Origin: an uncultured Cuneatibacter sp.
Lineage (GTDB): Bacteria > Bacillota > Clostridia > Lachnospirales > Lachnospiraceae
Assembly (NCBI GenBank): GCA_934234215.1
Contig: CAKQHB010000018.1
Span: 1-60,344 of the forward strand
Reading direction: 5' to 3'
Length of the DNA stretch: 60,344 bases
The notes under the pieces are model-generated. The model made no database searches and was not told where the DNA came from. It saw only the letters and a program-made list of their open reading frames with translations. Below are positions 16,572 through 23,574 of this stretch, piece by piece (the first letter of the stretch is position 1; the number at the start of each line of letters is the position of its first letter). The position numbers and the translations under genes were made by a program.

Positions 16572-17491
16572 GTCTGATCCCTCCATCCCTTTCGATACGT
16601 CTCCGGAAAAGATTCTGTGAGCAGACCTGAGCCGGTCCTCTCTGAAAAAGAAAACCATCCCAGTCTGGCATCCGCATCCGTCCCATACTGCTCCCGCAAA
16701 AAACCTACATATGCCTCCTGCCGCCTCTGTTCCCAACCGCTCTGCTCTCTCAGATAGAGCCTGTCGCACACATCCAACAGCCCGGCGGTAACAAGGGGTG
16801 ACATCGCCAGCCGACAGATCACGTGCTCAAAACGGCTCTCCTGTAAAAAATGCAGCAACAGCTTCACAGGGTCTTCTCCCTGCAGGGCACCCGCATCTTC
16901 CGGGCAGTTCGGTCCAAAAACGATCTGAATCCCATGCCAGAACAACGGCTGTACATTCAGAACCGAGCGTCCGTTCTGCACCTCATATAGCCAGTCTGAT
17001 AACGTCTCGTTCCGTTCTTCTGCAAACAGCTCGCGCAAAGGGGAAAACGGGTCCCAATCCAAATACAGGACATCTCCCTCCCGCTTCTCCGCAAACAGCA
17101 ACGCCGCCGAAAGCGCAAACGCACTCTCACTCTCTCCTTCCCCCTCCACGCAAAGCAGACGGCACTCCGGAAGCTCCGTGAGCGGCAAATACTGTTTCAT
17201 CTGACCGAGCATCTGCGCTTCGCTCTGAAACTTGCATACAGATTCCCCGTCCTCTTCCACATCACTCAGCACAACCAGCCGGTTCCCGGCACTCACCCGC
17301 ACACGCGGAGACAAAAGCTCCTCCGATACAAACAGGCAGCCCGTCTCATGTCCGCACAAATACTGGTATAACTGCGGTTCCTCCGTAAAAATCGCAACCT
17401 CAAAAAGTCTGGGGCGTTCTCTCAAAATCAGACTGGAGAGATGCCGGATATAATACTCGTCTCTGTCTGCCAATACGACCTTCTTTTTCAT
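16538..17491 (-). CDS. tadZ: TadZ/CpaE-like protein with degenerate ATPase site
   Basis: A 317-residue protein opening the Tad operon. The N-terminus (MKKKVVLADRDEYYIRHLSSLIL) looks like a receiver domain without the full acidic pocket; the second half follows the ParA/MinD fold, with LLCVEGEGESES where KGGxGKT would be and VLYLDWDPFSPL in place of the next motif. The Walker lysines are missing, so ATP hydrolysis is unlikely. Family members position the pilus at a pole. GGAA lies 7 bases before the ATG; the leader carries a start-stop element (17536-17554). Confidence 0.75.
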   Translation of the reverse strand: MKKKVVLADRDEYYIRHLSSLILRERPRLFEVAIFTEEPQLYQYLCGHETGCLFVSEELLSPRVRVSAGNRLVVLSDVEEDGESVCKFQSEAQMLGQMKQYLPLTELPECRLLCVEGEGESESAFALSAALLFAEKREGDVLYLDWDPFSPLRELFAEERNETLSDWLYEVQNGRSVLNVQPLFWHGIQIVFGPNCPEDAGALQGEDPVKLLLHFLQESRFEHVICRLAMSPLVTAGLLDVCDRLYLREQSGWEQRRQEAYVGFLREQYGTDADARLGWFSFSERTGSGLLTESFPETYRKGWRDQTWNVLHRDAIL

Positions 17492-17535
17492 ATCTGCATT
17501 CCTTTCCATCCTGTGTAATCTTCCATTTGTTCTAA

Positions 17536-17554
17536 TTACATGGTGCTCACCTCC
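17536..17554 (-). promoter_or_regulatory. Start-stop element with strong Shine-Dalgarno in the tad leader
   Basis: On the minus strand GGAGG (17550-17554) is followed after exactly 8 bases by ATG (17539-17541) and at once by TAA (17536-17538). The ribosome site is better than that of tadZ itself, 45 bases downstream. A 12-codon frame (MEDYTGWKGMQI) starts a few bases later and ends with a TGA overlapping the tadZ ATG. The element could hold ribosomes, shield the mRNA or couple translation. Confidence 0.55.
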
Positions 17555-17599
17555 ACAGTTCTGTATCATTGTTATGTAATCCATTTATGTTGTACTGTA

Positions 17600-17628
17600 A
17601 TTATAAAAGCTGTTCCAGAATCTGTCAA
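17600..17628 (-). promoter_or_regulatory. Consensus promoter of the Tad operon
   Basis: On the minus strand TTGACA (17623-17628), 17 bases, TATAAT (17600-17605): a perfect sigma-A consensus. The leader before tadZ is about 100 bases and contains the start-stop element. No operator-like palindrome overlaps it. Confidence 0.85.
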
Positions 17629-17728
17629 TTTCTTTTTTTGTTTTATCTATGCATATTTCTTCTAAAATGGAAATATAATAGAACCAGAGGTTATGCCAAA
17701 CTAGGATTTTCAGAAAGGAGCATGGAAA

Positions 17729-17992
17729 ATGATCGCATTTTCAAAAATGCTTACATCCGAGAAAAAAAGGAAATCCAGCATACAAAAAAAGGCCTTGGAA
17801 AACCAGGCCTTACTTGAAGAGATCCGGCGCAGTGAATCCGCGCTGACACTCGCATATTCGAATTTTGAACACATGGTAGAACCAGCGCTCATCGACTGCT
17901 CCATCTATGAACTCAAAGCAGCCCAGATGCGCTACCAGTATCTTCTGGAAAAAGCAAAAAAATTCGGAATCCAGAATGTTCAATCCTCCTGA
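17729..17992 (+). CDS. YaaL-like (DUF2508) small protein
   Basis: An 87-residue soluble, mostly helical protein. The run EEIRRSESALTLAYSNFEHMVEPALIDCSIYELKAAQMRYQYLLEKAK matches the DUF2508/YaaL family, with its conserved Tyr/Asn/Phe and Asp-x-x-Ile-Tyr-Glu segment. In Bacilli and many Clostridia the gene follows recR; here it stands alone, divergent from the tad operon. No function is established. AGGAG lies 8 bases before the ATG. A TATAAT at 17675-17680 may be its -10 box, with a poor -35. It ends 13 bases inside the convergent gene at 17980. Confidence 0.8.
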   Translation: MIAFSKMLTSEKKRKSSIQKKALENQALLEEIRRSESALTLAYSNFEHMVEPALIDCSIYELKAAQMRYQYLLEKAKKFGIQNVQSS

Positions 17993-18375
17993 ATCAACAG
18001 CAGATCCGCTCCCTCTAATGGCAGCTTCGCCTCGAAAATACCGGCGCTGTTTGCTGTTTTTTTCATTGTCTTTGCCTCCGCAGGGACAAGCAGACCGGCG
18101 ATCCGGTTCCAATATCGGATCGTAACGCCCTGTTTTTCCTGCATTGCAGTCATCGTGACTTTGGCAGTCCACTCTTCCGCATCCGGCTCTGTCGCATGAA
18201 ATACCGCCGCAATCTTGCCTTTCTGCGTCCGTGTGATGCAATATTCTGCATCTCCCTCCAACAGAGTCGTGCCCAGCTTATCCGCAACTTCTGTTCCGAT
18301 CTTTCGATCCAGCGTGTGCGGATCCCAGGAATGACCTGCCATTCCCACATTCACAACAACACTTTTTTCTTTCAT
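17980..18375 (-). CDS. Protein of unknown function
   Basis: A 131-residue soluble protein without recognised domains. It begins MKEKSVVVNVGMAGHSWDPHTLDRKI and has an alternating beta-like pattern; near the end SAGIFEAKLPLEGADLLLIQED. No signal peptide or membrane helix. GGAG with a 6-base gap precedes the chosen ATG; the frame stays open 30 bases further. It lies downstream of the isomerase terminator and is convergent with yaaL, overlapping it by 13 bases. Coding is supported by the ribosome site and an uninterrupted frame, not by family recognition. Confidence 0.65.
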   Translation of the reverse strand: MKEKSVVVNVGMAGHSWDPHTLDRKIGTEVADKLGTTLLEGDAEYCITRTQKGKIAAVFHATEPDAEEWTAKVTMTAMQEKQGVTIRYWNRIAGLLVPAEAKTMKKTANSAGIFEAKLPLEGADLLLIQED

Positions 18376-18410
18376 ATGATACTCCATCCATCTTGATTTT
18401 TGCATAAATC

Positions 18411-18444
18411 GAAAAATGTGCAGCCTGATTTCTCAGGCTGCACA
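18411..18444 (-). terminator. Terminator of the isomerase gene
   Basis: TGTGCAGCCTGA (18417-18428) and TCAGGCTGCACA (18433-18444) form a perfect 12-bp stem with a 4-nt loop. On the minus strand TTTTT follows directly. It lies 19 bases past the isomerase stop codon. Confidence 0.93.
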
Positions 18445-18463
18445 GAAAACTCAAGCCAAATCT

Positions 18464-19936
18464 TTATGCAAAAGGATTCTCTTCCGGATACATCATGCCA
18501 GCAGGCTGATTGAATCCGATGTCCTCAACACCCAGATACTTGAATACTTCATAGATCAGCTTTCCGAAGTGACCAAATGCAACTGCACCATGGTGAGGAT
18601 AGTTCTTACCAACCAGTACATGACGGTAGAAACGACCCATTTCCGGAATTGCGAATACGCCGATGCCGCCGAAGGACTGAGTTGCAACAGGAAGAACTTC
18701 ACCTTCTGCTACATAAGCCTTTAACAGACCATCAGATGTGCTCTGCAGACGATAGAATGTGATATCACCAGGCATGATATCGCCTTCCAGAGTACCTCTT
18801 GTGATATCCGGCTCACCATCGGGCTCCAGAGATCTCTTCTGAATCTTCTGATACTTCATCTCACCAAATGCCATCTTTGCGATGTTGGTGTTACCACAAT
18901 GGAATCCCATGAAGGTATCGGTCAGCTTGTAATCATATGTACCCTTGATGCTCTTCTCGTACATATCCTTCGGTACGGTGTTGTTGATATCCAGCAGAGT
19001 AACGATATCGTCGGATACGCAGGTACCGATGTACTCACTGATTGCGCCGTAGATATCTACTTCACAGGAAACAGCCATGCCCTGTGCTACCATACGACCG
19101 TTTACATAGCAGGGAACAAAACCAAACATTCTCTCAAATGCCGGCCAACATTTATTTGCGAATACAACGTACTCTCTGTCGCCCTTGTTTGCTTCTGCCC
19201 AGTCAAGCAGAGTCAGCTCATACTGAGCCAGACGAGGCAGGATACCAGGCATCTTGTTTGCATCGCCCAGTTCTGCTTCCATCTCTGCGATCTTTGCAGG
19301 GATACGAGGATCGTTGTCATGCTGTCTGTAAGCTTCGTACAGATCCAGCTCAGAATTCTCCTGAATCTCAATACCCAGATTGTACAGCTGCTTGATCGGT
19401 GCATTACATGCTAAGAAATCCCACGGACGAGGACCAAAGCTCAGAACCTTTAACTTGGAAAGACCGATAACAGCCTTTGCGATCGGAACGAAGTCCTTCA
19501 TCATCTGAGCGATTTCTTCCGGATCACCGATCGGATATTCCGGAATATAAGCCTTTACGTTACGCAGCTTCAGGTTGTAGCTGCAGTTCAGCATACCACA
19601 GTATGCATCGCCACGGTCGTCTAACAGAACTGCGGTGTTCTCCTCAGCTGCTGCACAGTACATAACCGGACCATTGAAGTACTTGCCCAGAAGAGTCTCA
19701 GGAGACTCCGGACCAAAGTTACCAAGATATACAACCAGCGCATTACATCCTGCTTCATTTACTTCGTTCAGAGCCTTGCGCATGTCTACATCGTTCTCAA
19801 CGATTGTAGGACAGTCATACACTTCTCCATCATATGCGGCAATTACAGCTGCTTTTCTGGACTGAGACAGAGACATCGGGAAACAGTCTCTGCTGACAGC
19901 AATAATTCCCAATTTTACCTGCGGAATATTGTTCAT
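18464..19936 (-). CDS. L-fucose/L-arabinose isomerase-family protein
   Basis: A 490-residue cytoplasmic protein of the fucose/arabinose isomerase superfamily, metal-dependent aldose-ketose isomerases. The N-terminal half has the Rossmann-like substrate domains; the C-terminal half holds the presumed metal ligands, Glu in SCEVDIYGAISEY, Asp in LLDINN and His in YPHHGAVAFGH. The sugar cannot be read from sequence: it may be fucose, arabinose or another aldose, and no kinase, aldolase, transporter or regulator gene lies beside it. AAGGAGGG precedes the ATG by a suitable gap. It is a single-gene unit with a consensus-type promoter and perfect terminator. The region shows strong codon bias towards a few codons, consistent with high expression. 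Confidence 0.88.
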   Translation of the reverse strand: MNNIPQVKLGIIAVSRDCFPMSLSQSRKAAVIAAYDGEVYDCPTIVENDVDMRKALNEVNEAGCNALVVYLGNFGPESPETLLGKYFNGPVMYCAAAEENTAVLLDDRGDAYCGMLNCSYNLKLRNVKAYIPEYPIGDPEEIAQMMKDFVPIAKAVIGLSKLKVLSFGPRPWDFLACNAPIKQLYNLGIEIQENSELDLYEAYRQHDNDPRIPAKIAEMEAELGDANKMPGILPRLAQYELTLLDWAEANKGDREYVVFANKCWPAFERMFGFVPCYVNGRMVAQGMAVSCEVDIYGAISEYIGTCVSDDIVTLLDINNTVPKDMYEKSIKGTYDYKLTDTFMGFHCGNTNIAKMAFGEMKYQKIQKRSLEPDGEPDITRGTLEGDIMPGDITFYRLQSTSDGLLKAYVAEGEVLPVATQSFGGIGVFAIPEMGRFYRHVLVGKNYPHHGAVAFGHFGKLIYEVFKYLGVEDIGFNQPAGMMYPEENPFA

Positions 19937-19990
19937 GGTAAAAACCCTCCTTGAATATATGTGCATTTTTTGCTATATGCAACTAAAAAC

Positions 19991-20019
19991 ATTATACTCT
20001 TTCGTCAGAAATTAGACAA
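19991..20019 (-). promoter_or_regulatory. Promoter of the isomerase gene
   Basis: On the minus strand TTGTCT (20014-20019), 17 bases, TATAAT (19991-19996). The leader is about 50 bases. No clear catabolite-control palindrome was seen next to it. Confidence 0.75.
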
Positions 20020-20102
20020 GCATATTTTTCTCATTTTTCTCTTTTCACAACTTTTTTCCGTCCCGCATAAGATACACTGTAATGAAACCTCGGAGGCTCA
20101 AT

Positions 20103-20369
20103 ATGAGTGATTTATCTTCCGGCTGCGGATGCGGCTGTGGATGCGAGCGCAGTGGCTGTGGAAACAACACTTTGTTCCTGATCCTGATTCTGTTATGCTG
20201 CACCGGCGATGGCTGCTTCGGCGGCATCGGAAATGCTTTTAACGGCGGTGGTTGCGGCGGCAACAACAGTTGTGATCTGCTCATCTGGATTCTGCTGATC
20301 AGCTGCCTGTGCGGAAACAATTCCGGATGCGGCGGCGGTTGCGGCGGATGTGGCAGCTGCGGCTGTTAA
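20103..20369 (+). CDS. Tiny Cys/Gly-rich protein (chorion-like high-cysteine type)
   Basis: An 88-residue protein with 17 cysteines and abundant glycine. It starts MSDLSSGCGCGCGCERSGCG, has two short hydrophobic runs (about 23-32 and 59-69), Gly/Asn/Cys loops between them, and ends in GCGGGCGGCGSCGC. Similar proteins in Clostridia are labelled chorion-class high-cysteine proteins; their function is unknown. There is no classical signal peptide or leader-cleavage motif. GGAGG with a 6-base gap defines the start. A terminator separates it from the ABC transporter genes 155 bases downstream, so co-regulation is possible but not shown. Confidence 0.75.
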   Translation: MSDLSSGCGCGCGCERSGCGNNTLFLILILLCCTGDGCFGGIGNAFNGGGCGGNNSCDLLIWILLISCLCGNNSGCGGGCGGCGSCGC

Positions 20370-20387
20370 TTCCTCTTCCCTCTTTTC

Positions 20388-20425
20388 GGACGTCGGTGGC
20401 TCCTCCTTCCACCGGCGTCCTTTTT
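20388..20425 (+). terminator. Terminator after the Cys-rich gene
   Basis: GGACGTCGGTGG (20388-20399) pairs with CCACCGGCGTCC (20409-20420), one G-T wobble, 9-nt loop, followed by TTTTTC. Confidence 0.88.
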
Positions 20426-20524
20426 CTTTCCTGAAAACTGCTTTGCTGACTCCCTTTTTCATGCTACAATACAGACAAATCCACTGTCTGATGCTTGGTT
20501 CAGACAGTCTCACGGAGGTTGCTT

Positions 20525-21241
20525 ATGGCGCACGATCCTCATACAAAATCCCCCTGCCTGTCGGTAATCGGGCTTTCCAAAAAATACGGCAGACATCCGG
20601 TCTTTTCCAATCTGTCTTTTTCCGTTCTGCCTGGTCAAATCGTCGGCATTGCAGGCGCAAACGGCTCCGGAAAATCCACCTTGCTCTCCATTCTTGCCGG
20701 AGCACTGCGCCTGGATGCCGGACAGATTTTTTTCGAAGCAGACAGTCCCATTACGCATCCAAAACTGTTCTCAACTTTTGTCGGATATGTCCCACAGGAC
20801 AATCCGCTCATGCAAGATCTGACCGTGCAGGACAACCTTACACTCTGGTATTCCAGCAAAAAGGCTCTGCAGCTGGCACTTCACCAGGGACTTCTTGCAG
20901 AATTTCAGCTGGACACCCTGCTGAAAAAGCCGGTTCGCACGCTCTCCGGCGGTATGAAAAAACGTGTCTCCCTCGCCTGTGCACTGGCTTCCACTCCGAA
21001 ACTTTTGCTGTTGGACGAGCCCTGCGCTGCTCTTGATCTTGTTGCAAAAGCGGACATTCTGCATTATCTCGACCGTTTTCGAACGGATGGCGGTACCGTT
21101 TTGCTCATCACCCATGACCTGGAAGAGATCAAGGTCTGTGACCGCCTTCTCTATCTGGACGCGAATGGCCTGACTGAACTTGATCCGGAACAAGCGGTCG
21201 CCGGTCTGCTTTTGGACAGAATGCGTGATACCAATGCCTGA
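20525..21241 (+). CDS. ABC transporter ATP-binding protein
   Basis: A 238-residue ATPase subunit. Walker A GANGSGKST (44-52), Q-loop in GYVPQDNPL (near 91), signature LSGGMKKR (140-147), Walker B LLLLDEP (160-166) and the switch His in LLITHDLEE are all intact. It should energise the two membrane proteins encoded next. Single-nucleotide-domain ATPases with such partners are usually exporters of peptides, lipids or drugs. GGAGG precedes the ATG by 6 bases. The gene ends overlapping the first permease by 8 bases. Confidence 0.93.
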   Translation: MAHDPHTKSPCLSVIGLSKKYGRHPVFSNLSFSVLPGQIVGIAGANGSGKSTLLSILAGALRLDAGQIFFEADSPITHPKLFSTFVGYVPQDNPLMQDLTVQDNLTLWYSSKKALQLALHQGLLAEFQLDTLLKKPVRTLSGGMKKRVSLACALASTPKLLLLDEPCAALDLVAKADILHYLDRFRTDGGTVLLITHDLEEIKVCDRLLYLDANGLTELDPEQAVAGLLLDRMRDTNA

Positions 21242-22478
21242 TTCCGGTCGTCTTTTTTCCCGTTTGCTGAAACGAGAGGGAAAGCTTCTGCTTCGCTGTC
21301 TTCCTTCGTTTCTAATTCTATTGCTCCTATTTGGACTGTTGCTCACATTCGGACTTGGGCTGACCCGTTCTGATTCCGATGAATCTGACACTGTGATCCG
21401 CATCGGGATTGTTTTGCCGGAGCAGTCCGCATCCGATGGGCTTTATGTCTCTTTGTTTACCGCCGCTGCGAATTTTCCGCATACACTGGAATTTCCGCTG
21501 CTGACGGAGCAGGAGGCAAAACAGCAGATTCGCACCGGCACTTGTACTGCGGCCATTCTCTTTCCGGAAAATTACCGGGATGGTCTGCTCTATGGCGACG
21601 ACTTGTCGCTGCGCATTCTCACCTCTGCGGCCGCCGGAACAAGCCAGATGCTTTTTTCGGATCTCGCAGATGCCGGTCTTTCTCTGCTGGTCAATCTCGA
21701 AGCCGGCTGTTACGCTGCCCACACCGTCTCCAATGCTTACGGATACGGCAATGCAGTCTCTGACTCCGGTTCTGAAATTGCGGAATATTATGTAAAAGCC
21801 CTGCTGCAGCGACTGTCACTGTTTGAGGAGCTGACGCTCTCCGATACAGGGGCTCTATCGTTGTCCGCATTTGCCGTGCGGACCATTTTGCTGCTTCTGC
21901 TCTTTTTATCTGCTGCCTGCTACCTGCCGCTTTTTAACTGGCAGACACCTGCTTTTCAGAAAAAGCTTCGCATCCAACGGTTCTCGCTCTTTTGGGAACT
22001 GCTGATTCCGCTGTTGCTTTTGTATCTTTCCTCTTTGCTGCTCAGTCTGGTCTTTCTCGGCAGCATCGCGCTCTTTGCTCGTACGGAATTTGCTTTTGCA
22101 CAGATTCTGCCAGAGCTGTTTTTCACACCCTCCGCATTGTTTGGGCTGTTATCTGCGCTGTTTGCCTGTGCTTCCCTTCTGCTCGTGGTGTGCCAGCTTA
22201 TTCGGAATCCGGTTGTCTTGTCCTTTGTTCAGTTTTTCGGAGCACTTCTGCTGCTGTTTGTATCCGGCGCTTTTTTGCCCTCCGCTTATCTCCCAAAGAT
22301 GCTCACCCGCATCGCTGCGGTTCTTCCGGCAGTTCCGATCTTGCGCGCACTCTCCGGACTTTTTACCGGTGTCACCAGTGCAGCCGCCTGCATCAGCTGC
22401 CTTTTGCTCGGCCTGTTGTTGTATCTGTTGTCCGTCGGTCTGATGTTCCGACGTTCCCTCTCAGAAAGGAGCTGCTGA
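21234..22478 (+). CDS. ABC-2-type permease, first subunit
   Basis: A 414-residue membrane protein. One helix near residues 22-42 (FLILLLLFGLLLTFGLGL), then about 170 residues outside the membrane, then five or six helices from about 215 to 405. This is the ABC-2 / YhgE-like exporter layout. The start ATG overlaps the end of the ATPase gene and has no good ribosome site, which points to translational coupling. The extracytoplasmic domain has no motif I recognise. Together with the next gene it would make a heterodimeric channel. Confidence 0.82.
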   Translation: MPDSGRLFSRLLKREGKLLLRCLPSFLILLLLFGLLLTFGLGLTRSDSDESDTVIRIGIVLPEQSASDGLYVSLFTAAANFPHTLEFPLLTEQEAKQQIRTGTCTAAILFPENYRDGLLYGDDLSLRILTSAAAGTSQMLFSDLADAGLSLLVNLEAGCYAAHTVSNAYGYGNAVSDSGSEIAEYYVKALLQRLSLFEELTLSDTGALSLSAFAVRTILLLLLFLSAACYLPLFNWQTPAFQKKLRIQRFSLFWELLIPLLLLYLSSLLLSLVFLGSIALFARTEFAFAQILPELFFTPSALFGLLSALFACASLLLVVCQLIRNPVVLSFVQFFGALLLLFVSGAFLPSAYLPKMLTRIAAVLPAVPILRALSGLFTGVTSAAACISCLLLGLLLYLLSVGLMFRRSLSERSC

Positions 22479-22479
22479 C

Positions 22480-23574
22480 ATGAGTTGTTTCACCCGGATC
22501 CTGCATCTGTTTCGCTGTCTGTTCAAACAACAGCTTCACAATGTCTCCTGCATGTGTGCACTTCTTTTGTTTCCCATCATCCTATTTCTCTTTCAGGCGG
22601 CATCCGTGCGGACAGATTCTGACCGCATCACCGTGCTCCTGTTTGCCTCGCAGCCGGATGCCACCGTGTCCGAACTGTTTGAAACATTGACAGAGTGGGA
22701 GCAAACCGTTTCCGGCGGCATTCTGTCTTTTCAGATTGCTGACGATGCAGGATCTGCAAAAGAACAGGTACTCACCGGCAAAGCAGAATGCGCCTACCTC
22801 TTTCCCGATGATTTTGGTACTCTGATGCAGCAGAACGACTGGAAGCACAGCGTCACCCTTTGCCAGAGTCCCTCGTCCTATCTGGCTCCTCTCACAAGAG
22901 AAGTGGTTTGCAGTGCGATTTTTTCTCAAAATCCTCTTCTGCCTGCAGATTCTTTTTTCCGGACAACTACCCGCTACGCCAAAAATGCAGATCAAATCCT
23001 CGCGGATCTGCCCGCCATCTTTCGTTCCCTCCACGCCTCTGAGACAGCCCGTTTTCATGTGAATTTTCTCACAGTGTCCGAAAAAAAGACAGCACCGGTC
23101 TCATCCGATGCTGCCCTGCTCCCCATCCGGGGACTTTGTTCTGTTTTTTTATTTCTGCTTGGTCTGTTCGGCGCAGCCACATGGTGTCAGGACGTTCGGA
23201 AAAAGTTTTATGTTGTTTTCCCCAAACCGGTGCGCCTTGCCTCCTGCCCGCTGCAGATTCTCGCCTTTCTGCTTCCCGCAGCGCTGTCTGTCTATCTCAC
23301 CTTACTTTTTTGCGGACAGATGACCCTTACACCTTCTGTTCTTTTTACAGAGTTCCTGCTTCTGATGGGATACGTTTTGCTGCTCACCATCTTTTGCAGT
23401 CTGTATGCAGGTCTTGTACGGCATGAAGCCGCCGTCTATCCCCTCGTTCCGTTGCTTGGCATCACGAGTCTTTTTCTCTGTCCTGTCTTTTTTGATGCCG
23501 CAGTGCTCGTTCCTGCCGTTTCCACCATTCGAAACTTTCTGCCGCCTTACTGGTTTCTGTTCTTATCGCAGTAA
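22480..23574 (+). CDS. ABC-2-type permease, second subunit
   Basis: A 364-residue membrane protein with the same plan as its neighbour: helix near 24-42, about 160 residues outside, then about five helices (about 205-360). GAAAGGAG lies 7 bases before the ATG, two bases after the previous stop codon. Sequence similarity to the first permease is low by eye, though the layout is parallel. The last codons run 12 bases into the convergent penicillin-binding protein gene, with no terminator between them. Confidence 0.8.
   Translation: MSCFTRILHLFRCLFKQQLHNVSCMCALLLFPIILFLFQAASVRTDSDRITVLLFASQPDATVSELFETLTEWEQTVSGGILSFQIADDAGSAKEQVLTGKAECAYLFPDDFGTLMQQNDWKHSVTLCQSPSSYLAPLTREVVCSAIFSQNPLLPADSFFRTTTRYAKNADQILADLPAIFRSLHASETARFHVNFLTVSEKKTAPVSSDAALLPIRGLCSVFLFLLGLFGAATWCQDVRKKFYVVFPKPVRLASCPLQILAFLLPAALSVYLTLLFCGQMTLTPSVLFTEFLLLMGYVLLLTIFCSLYAGLVRHEAAVYPLVPLLGITSLFLCPVFFDAAVLVPAVSTIRNFLPPYWFLFLSQ

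Noticed and set aside
16572..16769. N-terminal extension of the TadA ATPase
   Set aside because: The extra 66 codons are a shadow of tadZ; a GGAGG site precedes the internal ATG.
20103..20369. Reading the Cys-rich protein as a lanthipeptide or sactipeptide precursor
   Set aside because: No leader-core boundary, no Ser/Thr-Cys core pattern and no radical-SAM, LanM or protease gene nearby.
20045..20513. Minus-strand frames opposite the Cys-rich gene (91 and 106 codons)
   Set aside because: Pro/Gln- and Ala-rich complements of Gly/Cys codons; no ribosome site. The plus-strand frame has GGAGG and a terminator.
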